Of a DNA stretch of 36,241 nt, positions 27,601-36,241 are shown in pieces; positions within the stretch are counted from its first letter, which is position 1; every line of letters starts with the position of its first letter. The position numbers and the translations under genes were made by a program. The notes under the pieces were generated by a model. The model did not search any database. It was not told the origin of the DNA and saw only the letters and a list, made by a program, of their open reading frames with translations. The stretch is from Burkholderiales bacterium (lineage in GTDB: Bacteria; Pseudomonadota; Gammaproteobacteria; Burkholderiales; Burkholderiaceae): assembly GCA_018971155.1 (NCBI GenBank), contig JAGXBI010000002.1, positions 1 through 36,241 of the forward strand, read 5' to 3'.

Positions 27601-28180
27601 CGTCCCCCATTGCTTCGGCTGGCTGGCGCTTGACCGGCGCGGCGTCTGGCGCATGCGCGACGAAGCCGCGCAGCGCGACGGCCGTCTGGGCGAGCCGATC
27701 CGGCACGCCGCCTTGAACGGCTTCATCAATCGCAACTATGGCTGCGATGATTCAGGGCAGTGGTATTTCCAGAATGGCCCCCAGCGCGTCTATGTCGAAC
27801 TGGATTACACGCCGTTCGTGCTGAGGCTCGATTGGAGCGATCAATCACCGGCGCTGACCGATCAGACAGGCGCACCGTTCGAGCCCGCCGCCTGCCTGCT
27901 CGACGATGAAGGCAACTTGCTGTTCGAGAGCGAGAGCGCGGGCACGGCGGGCGCACCGGCACGCATTGGCGTGCTGCACGATCACGATCTCGGGTTGCTG
28001 GCCGAGTACGATGCCCTGCCGGACGAGCTGCCCGCGCCGCCGCATGAGGCGCGGCTGCACTGGGGCACCGGCCGGATGCTGCCGCTACGGACCATCACGC
28101 GTGCCAGTGTGCCTGCGCGCTATGGCTATGAACCACATCCTGCCGCAAAGCCGCGCAAGGACACCGACACGACGCAATGA
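27560..28180 (+). CDS. Conserved proteobacterial protein of unknown function
   Basis: 206 residues. Starts MDEIVKQALAKWPNVPHCFGWL, with later FINRNYGCDDSGQWYFQNGPQRVYVELDYTPFVLRL. It has no signal peptide or membrane segment and is rich in Trp, Asp and Pro. I recognise it as the kind of DUF often found after YheT-like hydrolases in Burkholderiales but cannot give a Pfam number with confidence. Overlap with the previous gene (41 bases) and the same strand suggest joint translation. Cytoplasmic by appearance. Confidence 0.82.
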   Translation: MDEIVKQALAKWPNVPHCFGWLALDRRGVWRMRDEAAQRDGRLGEPIRHAALNGFINRNYGCDDSGQWYFQNGPQRVYVELDYTPFVLRLDWSDQSPALTDQTGAPFEPAACLLDDEGNLLFESESAGTAGAPARIGVLHDHDLGLLAEYDALPDELPAPPHEARLHWGTGRMLPLRTITRASVPARYGYEPHPAAKPRKDTDTTQ

Positions 28181-28181
28181 G

Positions 28182-28208
28182 TTGCGCGCCAACGCGCGCT
28201 GCTATGAT
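28182..28208 (+). promoter_or_regulatory. moaC: Possible moaC promoter
   Basis: TTGCGC at 28182-28187 and TATGAT at 28203-28208, the latter preceded by TGC, giving an extended -10. The 15-base spacing is short for sigma-70. It lies in the 66-base gap before moaC. Tentative. Confidence 0.35.
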
Positions 28209-28246
28209 GTTCGTCATCCGAGTCGTCTCTGTACATTTTCAGTCAC

Positions 28247-28726
28247 ATGGCAAATCTCACGCACTTCGACGCCACCGGTCAGGCCCATATGGTCGACGTT
28301 GGCGATAAAGATGTCACGCACCGCGTCGCGATCGCGCGCGGTACGATCGTCATGCAGCCGCAGACGCTGCAACTGATCCGCAGCGGATCCGCTAAAAAAG
28401 GCGACGTCCTTGGCGTGGCGCGCATCGCGGCGATTCAGGGCGCCAAACGCACCGCAGACCTGATCCCGTTGTGCCATCCGCTGGCGCTCACGCGCGTGGC
28501 GGTGGAGTTTCTGCTCGACGAGGCCGCCAGCGCCGTACACTGCCGCGCTCAGGTCGAAACGCTGGGCCGTACCGGGGTGGAGATGGAAGCGTTGACGGCC
28601 GTGCAGGTTGGGCTGCTGACCATCTACGATATGTGCAAGGCGGTCGACCGCGGGATGACGATGACCGACGTACGCGTGCTGGAGAAGCACGGGGGCAAGT
28701 CGGGGGATTGGGTGGCGACAGCATAG
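28247..28726 (+). CDS. moaC: Cyclic pyranopterin monophosphate synthase
   Basis: 159 residues, expected length. [12 protein letters not shown] at the start, DLIPLCHPL, then [21 protein letters not shown] and KHGGKSGDW complete the MoaC pattern. It makes cyclic pyranopterin monophosphate, the first committed intermediate of molybdenum cofactor. The molybdenum hydroxylase at the left of this window is a plausible user of that cofactor, although the genes are 23 kb apart. A strong terminator follows. Confidence 0.97.
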   Translation: MANLTHFDATGQAHMVDVGDKDVTHRVAIARGTIVMQPQTLQLIRSGSAKKGDVLGVARIAAIQGAKRTADLIPLCHPLALTRVAVEFLLDEAASAVHCRAQVETLGRTGVEMEALTAVQVGLLTIYDMCKAVDRGMTMTDVRVLEKHGGKSGDWVATA

Positions 28727-28760
28727 CTTTCGCTGCAATACACCTCAGGAAGCGGCACAT

Positions 28761-28793
28761 AAAAAAAGCTCGCGTTCGCACGCGAGCTTTTTT
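28761..28793. terminator. Bidirectional rho-independent terminator between moaC and groEL
   Basis: GCTCGCG (28768-28774) pairs with CGCGAGC (28781-28787) around a six-base loop. Seven A lie to the left and six T to the right, so the same hairpin can end both the plus-strand moaC transcript and the minus-strand groEL transcript. Confidence 0.9.
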
Positions 28794-28839
28794 ATGACCG
28801 GGGCGCCTGTTGCCAAACGCCCCCGACACGTGCCGGATA

Positions 28840-30522
<1,683 letters not shown>

Positions 30523-30534
30523 TCAAGTAGACGC

Positions 30535-30825
30535 TTACTTGTTCACCACGGCCATCAGGTCTTCTTCGCGCATCACCAGCAATTCCTGGCCGTCGATCTT
30601 GACGCTTTGGCCAGCATATTTGCCGAACAACACACGATCGCCGACCTTAACGTCCAGCGCAATCAAATTGCCCTTGTCATCTTTCTTGCCCGGACCGACG
30701 GCCAGAATCTCGCCCTGATCGGGCTTTTCGGCGGCTGCATCGGGAATAACGATACCGGAAGCGGTTTTCGTTTCATTGTCCAGGCGCTTGACGATGACGC
30801 GGTCATGCAAGGGACGAAGGTTCAT
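30535..30825 (-). CDS. groES: Co-chaperonin GroES (10 kDa)
   Basis: 96 residues, the standard length. [14 protein letters not shown] at the start, [19 protein letters not shown] (mobile loop) and VLFGKYAGQ. The lid of the GroEL chamber. ATG 30825 has GAGGAG upstream. First gene of the operon. Confidence 0.99.
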   Translation of the reverse strand: MNLRPLHDRVIVKRLDNETKTASGIVIPDAAAEKPDQGEILAVGPGKKDDKGNLIALDVKVGDRVLFGKYAGQSVKIDGQELLVMREEDLMAVVNK

Positions 30826-30900
30826 ACAAACTCCTCTTCTCTAGTGAAATTGCCAAACCGGAATATGCAAGACGATGCATATTCATTGAATTCAGGATTG

Positions 30901-30927
30901 TTAGCACTCTGCGCCAACGAGTGCTAA
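30901..30927 (-). promoter_or_regulatory. CIRCE operator (HrcA binding site) of groESL
   Basis: TTAGCACTC (30901-30909), nine bases, GAGTGCTAA (30919-30927): an exact match to the consensus CIRCE. It overlaps the -10 box and the predicted transcription start, so bound HrcA would block initiation and heat shock would release it. No hrcA gene is in this window. Confidence 0.97.
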
Positions 30928-30955
30928 TTATAGGGACGGGGTTTTGCAATTTCAA
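30927..30955 (-). promoter_or_regulatory. Sigma-70 promoter of groES-groEL
   Basis: On the minus strand TTGAAA (30955-30950), exactly 17 bases, then TATAAT (30932-30927). The -10 overlaps the CIRCE by one base and the start is near 30920. This leaves a leader of about 95 bases, which carries the CIRCE hairpin, to groES. Confidence 0.9.
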
Positions 30956-31164
30956 GGCAAGAAGTGGGGGAAAATGCAAATTCTTTTGTCGCAAGTGACA
31001 CTTGGCGATGCCATTGCCCGCATTACGGTGAATCTTGCACAAGCTCAACGGGCCATTGCTCGCGCACCGACGGCAACCGATATCGCCATTCCCTACCGGT
31101 CAGCTCTCGCCTCGGGCGCGCTCGATGATTGGATGTCTCGCGACGCTTTGACGCTCGCAGTTGC
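30956..31164. other. Spacer between the groES promoter and the export cluster; possible small ORF
   Basis: About 209 bases. No terminator was found for the minus-strand export cluster that ends at 31165. On the plus strand an ATG at 30974 has GGGGG just before it and opens a frame (MQILLSQVTLGDAI...) that reads protein-like as far as about 31190. It then runs antisense into the export gene to a stop at 31315. I treat it as a possible gene remnant rather than a gene. Confidence 0.3.
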
Positions 31165-33276
31165 CTACGCGCCACCCTCGCGCCAAAAAACGGACGCGAG
31201 GTACTTCAACCCACGCCAGGCAAAACTTTGTCGCGCACCGCCGATCGTAGCGGTGCCGTCGATCTCGCGGGGCCACGCCTCGTTCGCCGGACATTCGCCG
31301 ATTCGCACGCGATAGATCGCCGCGAGCGGCACCAGCTGATGCGTGTCCGGTTTTTGCTGCACGGGCAGCGGCCCGCCATAGACGCTCGCGAGCGACGGGA
31401 CATCGAGCGTCGCCGCGTTCACGCGATCGACCGCCGTCACGCGGCAATGCACCGCGCCCAGCTCGGGCACCGATGCCACGAAATCCACCCGATCGCCCGC
31501 CGCGATGCGCGCCGCATCGCCCTCGCCGACGAACGCTTCACCCTTCACGCCGATCGGCCCGACGACGTCGAACACGTGCTCGCCGCGCGGCAGCCAGGTA
31601 CCCGGCGCAAGCGCGTCGTCGGTCTGCACAACACCGTCAAACGGAGCGCGCAGCGTCAGCTGGGCAACCTGCGCGGCGAGTCCCGTCACGGTTTGGCGCG
31701 CTGCTTCCCATCGGCGACGCAGCGCCACTCCCTGTTCCAGCAACCGATTGTCGAACGACTGCTGCGCGACCTGCCAGCCCAACAGCGTCTCATCGACCTG
31801 CGCCGCCTGCAGCCGGTGCGCGAGGTCAGGCGAGGCAAGGACCGCGAGGACGTCCCCCGCGCGCACACGCTGCCCGTCATGCACGATCGGCGCCTGCTCC
31901 GTCACGTACCCGGCCTCGGGCGCATAGAGCCCTTGCGCGCGCAACGGCCCGAGCACTGCGGGGGCACTGACGCCGCCATGCCACGGCAGCACGAAAAAGC
32001 CCAGCAGCAGCGTGCCGACGATCGCCGTGCGCCGCGTTTCGCGACGCCAGTGCAACTGCGCGCGACGCTGCCAGCACGCCGTGATTTCACGCGCCACGGG
32101 TCGCGCGATGAACCAGCCGAACTCGACGAAAAACAGCATCAAGCCCAGCGCCTTGAAAAACGTGTGATAAACAACCAGAGCAATTGAAAAAAAGACCACC
32201 AGCCGGTACAGCCACGTCACGAAAGAAAAGGCAATCAAAAAGCGCCTGCGCTTGACCGCGCACGGTTCGGGTTGCGGCTCGCCGAAACCGAACAGCCGCT
32301 CTCTGAGCCACCATCGCCCGAGTGCGAAGGCCCGGTCGTGCAGGTTCGGCATGTCGAGCCAGTCCGACAGCAGGAAGTAGCCGTCGAAGCGCATGAACGG
32401 GCTTGCGTTGATCGTCAGCGTGCCGATCCAGGTAGTCGTCGCGAGCAGAAACGCGCCGGCGCGCAGCGGCCCGTCGGGCAGCACGCTCCAGGCGAGCGTC
32501 GCCACGGCGGCCAGCGCAAGCTCCGTCAGCATGCCGGCCGCGCCGATGCGCAGCCGCTGCGCGCGCCCCGGTACCTTCCAGGCTTCGGTCGTATCGGTAT
32601 AGAGCACCGGCACCATCACGAGCAGCGCGACGCCCATCGTCGGCACCCGGCAGCCGTAGCGATGCGCTGTGAATGCGTGCCCGAATTCGTGCAATATCTT
32701 GGCGCAGGCGATGGCCGCGCCGATCGCAACCAGCCCGCGCACGTCGGCGTATCCATGGAACGTATGAATGAACTCGTCCCAGCGCTGCGACACCAGCACG
32801 AGACCGCTCAGCGCCATCAGCACGATCACCATCCAGAACGCCGGCCGGTAGGCGATCTCCGCGTAGCGTGCGAAGCGCCGCAAGAACGGCATCGGGTGCC
32901 ATAGCGGGACACGAATCATCAAGTAGTGCTTGAGCAACCACATTGCACGCGAGAGCTTGTGCGCGGCCGCTGCATTCTCGAGCAGCCCGGTATCGGCCGG
33001 ACTCGCCGCAACGAGCAAATGCTGATAGTGCAGCATCCGCAAGAGCGCTTCGAAGTCATCCCTCGTCAGTCGCAGCGTCGTCTGCGCATTGACCGAAGCC
33101 ACGATCGCCTCGGGGTCGTCGAGCGACCAGCGCGAGAGCATTTCGAACGCGGGCCAGCCGATCTGGAAGAAGCGATTGCCCGCAGGATCATGGAGCATCC
33201 AGGTCGGCGCGCCGTCGGGCGTCGCCGCGCCGGGGGTCAGGCTCAGTTCCTGGCGAAGAGAAGGAAGGTGTGACAT
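31165..33276 (-). CDS. RRE/PqqD-like - M50 zinc metalloprotease - HlyD-like fusion protein
   Basis: 703 residues. Residues about 25-90 resemble a PqqD/RiPP-recognition winged-helix fold. Several membrane segments follow (about 146-163, 182-195, 213-228, 246-265, 272-290, 344-366, 368-392, 416-431). The zinc-protease motif HEFGH is at 196-200, and the second M50 motif NxxPxxxxDG is at 290-299 with Asp298, so all three metal ligands and the catalytic Glu197 are present. Past residue 440 is a periplasmic barrel and coiled-coil with biotinyl-lipoyl and HlyD adaptor character (YAPEAGYVTEQAPIVHDGQRVRAGD). The family is the membrane peptide zinc metalloprotease/HlyD type (YydH-like). It is the last gene of the export cluster. 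The domain calls for the N-terminus are by resemblance. Role in export is inferred. Confidence 0.85.
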   Translation of the reverse strand: MSHLPSLRQELSLTPGAATPDGAPTWMLHDPAGNRFFQIGWPAFEMLSRWSLDDPEAIVASVNAQTTLRLTRDDFEALLRMLHYQHLLVAASPADTGLLENAAAAHKLSRAMWLLKHYLMIRVPLWHPMPFLRRFARYAEIAYRPAFWMVIVLMALSGLVLVSQRWDEFIHTFHGYADVRGLVAIGAAIACAKILHEFGHAFTAHRYGCRVPTMGVALLVMVPVLYTDTTEAWKVPGRAQRLRIGAAGMLTELALAAVATLAWSVLPDGPLRAGAFLLATTTWIGTLTINASPFMRFDGYFLLSDWLDMPNLHDRAFALGRWWLRERLFGFGEPQPEPCAVKRRRFLIAFSFVTWLYRLVVFFSIALVVYHTFFKALGLMLFFVEFGWFIARPVAREITACWQRRAQLHWRRETRRTAIVGTLLLGFFVLPWHGGVSAPAVLGPLRAQGLYAPEAGYVTEQAPIVHDGQRVRAGDVLAVLASPDLAHRLQAAQVDETLLGWQVAQQSFDNRLLEQGVALRRRWEAARQTVTGLAAQVAQLTLRAPFDGVVQTDDALAPGTWLPRGEHVFDVVGPIGVKGEAFVGEGDAARIAAGDRVDFVASVPELGAVHCRVTAVDRVNAATLDVPSLASVYGGPLPVQQKPDTHQLVPLAAIYRVRIGECPANEAWPREIDGTATIGGARQSFAWRGLKYLASVFWREGGA

Positions 33277-33315
33277 CGATGCGCCGCGTCAGTAGCAATC
33301 AAGACCGCGCACGGC

Positions 33316-34758
33316 CTACCAGCCGAGCCACTGCCGCGCGCTCGCCAGCGGGCGGCGCAGCAGATAGTAGGCAAGCGGCACCCAGCGGCCGTGAATGCGC
33401 GCAGTACCCATGACGCCGAGCGGCGGCTTGACCCTGCCGGTAAACGTGGCCTTTACGCGATAGGCCACCACGCCATCGGGCGTCGGCTCGGCACGGTAGG
33501 CCACCGTGTCGATGCGTGCATCGTAGGAGGCGAACGGCGAGCTCTTCGGATAAAGCGTGACACTTGCACCAGGCACCACGTCGACGTTGTCGGCGACGGG
33601 CACGTAGGCGGTGAGCTCGACGTGAGCTGGATCGGCAAGCAGCATCACCTTCTCGCCGATCGACACCGCTTTGCCGTTCCAATCGTTCGGATCGGAGAAC
33701 ACAGCGACGCCCGCACGCGGCGCGTTCACACGTACACGAGCGAGTTCGCGCGCCGTATAGTCGAGTTCGACTGCGCTTTGGTCGAGCTTGCCCTTGCGCA
33801 GCGCCATATCGAGCCGATCCTTATCGTCGGTGACTGCGAGCTGGGCCGTCTGCCGATACTCCTCCTGCGCCGTTGCGTAGTTCTTGTTCGCCACGGCATA
33901 GCGCGAGGCGAGCGCCGTGGAGTCGAGCGCAAACAGGGGGGTACCCGCTGCGACACGCTGGTTCGGCTGCGCGAACAGGCGATCGATCACGCCATCGAGC
34001 GGAGCGCGCACGACGAACGGGTCCTTCGGCGTAACCTCGGCCGGCGCAAGCACCGTCAGCGGCACGGGCGCGACGAGCGCACAAGCGGCTGCTATGAGCA
34101 CGCGACGCCGATACTTGCCTACACGCAACGCAAGCCTGGCGCGCGCGCTCCAGGAAGCCCGCGGAGAAAACGCCGCGAGCGCGTGCGACCAGACGCGTGC
34201 GAGCTCGGCGAGCAGCGCCTCGTCCACCGGCGTCCACGGCTGCTCACGCGCGAAAACCACGCCGCCGAACGAGCGGCCCAGCCGATCGAAGAGCGGCACC
34301 CATAGGGCGTACGGTGGCCACCAGGCTTCCCATTCGGCCGCGAGCGTGCCGGGCAGGCTGTCGGCAGTGAAGGCTTGCGGTCCAGCCGGCGATGCCGGGT
34401 CGGCGCTGTGCGCCGGTGCACTCGATTGCCCTGCATTGCCGGGCACCTCGCCCGCGCCCTGCCCCCCGTCGGCCGCGGCAGCATGCGTACGACGGTCAAG
34501 CGCGCGGCACACTTCGCCGAGCCACTGCACGTATGGCGCGCCCGGGTCGCTCTGCGGCAGGCCCGACACGGCGGCGACCGCGCCGGGCACGGGCGCCGGT
34601 GCGCGCCACCACGCCGCCTGCCGGTACGGCACGAGCGAGAGCGTTTCATTGACCACGACAAAGCCGAGCGTCTGCTCGCTCGGCGCTTCGCGCGCACGCG
34701 CGGACAATTGCCAGAGCACGGCAAGCGCGCTCGCCTCGATCCGCAGCGGTGCGTTCAT
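33316..34758 (-). CDS. HlyD-family adaptor with N-terminal GAF-like domain
   Basis: 480 residues. Residues about 28-196 look like a cytoplasmic GAF-type domain (LGFVVVNETLSLVPY, then YALWVPLFDRLGRSFGGVVFA), interrupted by an Ala/Gly/Pro-rich low-complexity stretch at about 92-130. One membrane segment (about 219-238) follows. The HlyD part comes next: lipoyl motif RAPLDGVIDRLFAQPNQRVAAGTPLF (about 251-277), a helical hairpin, and a beta-barrel closing with VPVADNVDVVPG. So it anchors in the inner membrane with the adaptor facing the periplasm and a possible sensor domain in the cytoplasm. 13 bases after the first adaptor gene and 39 before the M50 gene. The GAF assignment is by pattern. Confidence 0.85.
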   Translation of the reverse strand: MNAPLRIEASALAVLWQLSARAREAPSEQTLGFVVVNETLSLVPYRQAAWWRAPAPVPGAVAAVSGLPQSDPGAPYVQWLGEVCRALDRRTHAAAADGGQGAGEVPGNAGQSSAPAHSADPASPAGPQAFTADSLPGTLAAEWEAWWPPYALWVPLFDRLGRSFGGVVFAREQPWTPVDEALLAELARVWSHALAAFSPRASWSARARLALRVGKYRRRVLIAAACALVAPVPLTVLAPAEVTPKDPFVVRAPLDGVIDRLFAQPNQRVAAGTPLFALDSTALASRYAVANKNYATAQEEYRQTAQLAVTDDKDRLDMALRKGKLDQSAVELDYTARELARVRVNAPRAGVAVFSDPNDWNGKAVSIGEKVMLLADPAHVELTAYVPVADNVDVVPGASVTLYPKSSPFASYDARIDTVAYRAEPTPDGVVAYRVKATFTGRVKPPLGVMGTARIHGRWVPLAYYLLRRPLASARQWLGW

Positions 34759-34771
34759 GTGCGGCTACCGC

Positions 34772-35623
34772 TTAATGACCGGGCGCGGCAAAACGCGCCC
34801 AACCGCTCATGCCCGGCAACAACTCGGGCGTGTGGGCAGACAGCGCGGCCGTCACATCGACGGTCTGCGTCACCGGATCGACGCGCGCGCCGATACGCGC
34901 CACCTTGGCCGGATAACTCCTGCCGACTTCATCGACGCTTACCGTCAGCGCGTGGCCGGGCTTGAGCCAGACGAGCCACTTCGACGGCACGATCATCTTC
35001 AGTTCGAGATGGCTCGTGTCGATGATCGTGAGGAGCGTTTTGCCGGGCTCGGCGAACTGCTGCGCCGAGGCACTGCGCTTGACGACGCGCCCGTCGAACG
35101 GTGCGGTAATGCCGCACTTTCTCACGGTCGCCTGCATGTAGGCCACTTCCGCCGCGCTTGCCTTGGCTTTCGCCTGCGCTTGCTGCACCTCGACTTCGCC
35201 GATCGAATGCAGTTGCGAGAGGCGATCATTGACGCGCTGGAGCTGCACGGCCGCCTCGGCTTCCGCCTGGGCCTTGTGCAATTGCGCGACGTAGAGCGAG
35301 CAATCCAGCGAGACGAGCGTCTGCCCGGCGCGGAATGCATCGCCGTCGCGAAACGGCATCGAAGCGATCTTCGCGCTGATTTCGCTCGAAATATCGACCT
35401 GATCGCGCGCGACGAGCTGGACCCGGATCCGGCCATCGTCCTCGGCATGCACAGACGAAGAAACGCCGAGCGTCGCCGGCGCATTGGGCACTGCGGGTAC
35501 GGCAGAAGACGCGCGCGGCGGCGCGGCTTGCGGCCCTGCGGCTTGGGCACCCCCGCAAGAACAGCTATAGGCCACTACCATCAGGGCTGCACTGCGCAGC
35601 CCCGCCCGACACCATGAATTCAT
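34772..35623 (-). CDS. RND-type periplasmic adaptor (membrane fusion protein)
   Basis: 283 residues. Signal peptide about 1-29 (AQA); cysteines lie near its end, but the lipobox is imperfect. Lipoyl halves RIRVQLVARDQVDISSEISAKI and KCGITAPFDGRVVKRSAS flank a helical hairpin (Ala/Gln/Glu-rich). The beta-barrel follows. It is of the AcrA/MdtA type, shorter than usual. Its ATG overlaps the tolC stop (ATGA). No RND pump gene lies beside it. Confidence 0.87.
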   Translation of the reverse strand: MNSWCRAGLRSAALMVVAYSCSCGGAQAAGPQAAPPRASSAVPAVPNAPATLGVSSSVHAEDDGRIRVQLVARDQVDISSEISAKIASMPFRDGDAFRAGQTLVSLDCSLYVAQLHKAQAEAEAAVQLQRVNDRLSQLHSIGEVEVQQAQAKAKASAAEVAYMQATVRKCGITAPFDGRVVKRSASAQQFAEPGKTLLTIIDTSHLELKMIVPSKWLVWLKPGHALTVSVDEVGRSYPAKVARIGARVDPVTQTVDVTAALSAHTPELLPGMSGWARFAAPGH

Positions 35624-36241
35624 TGCGTTTTAACTCCATCCGCGCGGCCCAACTGGGTCCAACGCGTTTGCTCCTTGTCGATCGATTGCTCGATCGATTT
35701 CAAATCGCCAGTGCCGGCATCGGCGGGCAACGGGTCGAGTCCGAGCGTTGCCAGCAGCTGACCGTACGCGCCTTCGAGCTCGCCATAGCTTTCATACAGG
35801 CGAAGTTCCGACATCATCGCGGAGGCTGCCGCGCGGATCTCCTCGAGCTTGCCCTGCGCATTCGCGACGGTGGCGTTGTGCATGTGCTGAAGGATCTGCG
35901 CATCGACATCGTTGATCTGCCTGAACAAATCGAACTGACGCTGCTTTGCGCTCAACTCGGCGCGCGCGACGTGCACCTGCGTGAGCACGGCCATCGACAG
36001 CGCAAGCTGCTGCGCGTGAGCGACTTCGCGTTGCGCATTCGCCATGCCGCGAATGTTCTTCGCGTTGAGCAGGTTCAACAGGTTCCAGCTCACGTTGATG
36101 CCGGCCGCGCGCCATGCATGATAGGCCAGGAAGCTGTTGCTGTCGTAGTGCGTGCCCAACTGCAGTTCGATGCCCGGCAGCAGCTTGGCGATAGCCTTGT
36201 GCGTCTCGTTGACGCTGATGCGCTCGTTGTAGCTCGCTTCG
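35620..36241 (-). CDS. TolC-family outer-membrane channel, C-terminal part
   Basis: The frame enters from the right edge and ends at 35620, giving the last 206 residues. VSWNLLNLLNAKNIRG is a TolC-type helix-strand stretch, followed by long Gln- and Ala-rich helices (VAHAQQLALSMAVLTQVHVARAEL) typical of the alpha-barrel. It would form the channel and periplasmic tunnel. The N-terminus, including the signal peptide, is outside the window. It is the most upstream visible gene of the export cluster and is coupled to the adaptor gene by an ATGA overlap. Confidence 0.85.
   Translation of the reverse strand, partial: EASYNERISVNETHKAIAKLLPGIELQLGTHYDSNSFLAYHAWRAAGINVSWNLLNLLNAKNIRGMANAQREVAHAQQLALSMAVLTQVHVARAELSAKQRQFDLFRQINDVDAQILQHMHNATVANAQGKLEEIRAAASAMMSELRLYESYGELEGAYGQLLATLGLDPLPADAGTGDLKSIEQSIDKEQTRWTQLGRADGVKTQ

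Noticed and set aside
31165-31447. Short minus-strand frame at 31100-31447 near the end of the M50 gene
   Set aside because: Arg/Ala-rich shadow in another frame of the HlyD region; the true gene ends at 31165.
31165-36241. Horizontal transfer of the export cluster as an established fact
   Set aside because: It is at the edge of a housekeeping block, but I found no integrase, tRNA, direct repeat or clear base-composition break that would prove it.

Overview
The window is a dense, GC-rich chromosomal segment. It most resembles a member of the Burkholderiaceae (Burkholderia / Paraburkholderia / Pandoraea type). This rests on the conserved-looking gene order pgk-pyk-fba | purC-purE-purK-tsaC, on ilvE - small zinc-ribbon gene - waaF, on a CIRCE-controlled groES-groEL pair with a Gly-Met GroEL tail, and on protein sequences typical of beta-proteobacteria. 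I infer the genus level only loosely. I saw no tRNA, rRNA, insertion sequence, integrase or CRISPR array.

Layout: (1) 1-6311, a molybdenum hydroxylase locus. On the minus strand coxS-coxL-coxM-coxD-coxE encode a form II (AYRGAGR) CO-dehydrogenase-like enzyme, a MoxR-type ATPase and the start of a VWA protein cut by the window edge. An XdhC/CoxI-like maturation factor is divergent. (2) 6358-12179, an envelope-stress block: a small exported protein, an HtrA/DegP-like protease and an OmpR/QseBC-like two-component system on the minus strand, with a PBP4-type D,D-carboxypeptidase divergent. A CTTAAG-N5-CTTAAC element sits in front of the protease gene. (3) 12310-14681, a membrane fatty-acid-hydroxylase/sterol-desaturase family protein tightly followed by an amidase. 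(4) 14670-23549, a minus-strand housekeeping run: AzlC-AzlD transport, lower glycolysis (pgk, pyk, fba, closed by a terminator), then purC-purE-purK and the tRNA-modification gene tsaC/sua5. (5) 23836-28726 on the plus strand: ilvE, zinc-ribbon protein, heptosyltransferase waaF, an NTF2-like protein, a YheT-like hydrolase, an uncharacterised protein and moaC, closed by a bidirectional terminator. (6) 28840-30955, groES-groEL with a complete promoter and CIRCE operator. (7) 31165-36241, a minus-strand four-gene export cluster: a TolC-like protein (cut by the window edge), a periplasmic adaptor, a GAF-like-domain/HlyD protein, and a membrane zinc-metalloprotease (M50) fused to a PqqD/RRE-like N-terminus and a HlyD-like C-terminus.

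The most unusual part is region 7. It has every envelope-spanning piece of a type I-like exporter (outer-membrane channel and three adaptor modules). However, no ABC or RND pump is visible, and a site-2-type protease stands where the pump would be. Its substrate is unknown and may lie beyond the right edge. Second in interest are the form II CO-dehydrogenase-like locus with its divergent XdhC-like gene, and the candidate PmrA/QseB-type element beside a two-component system and its putative protease target.
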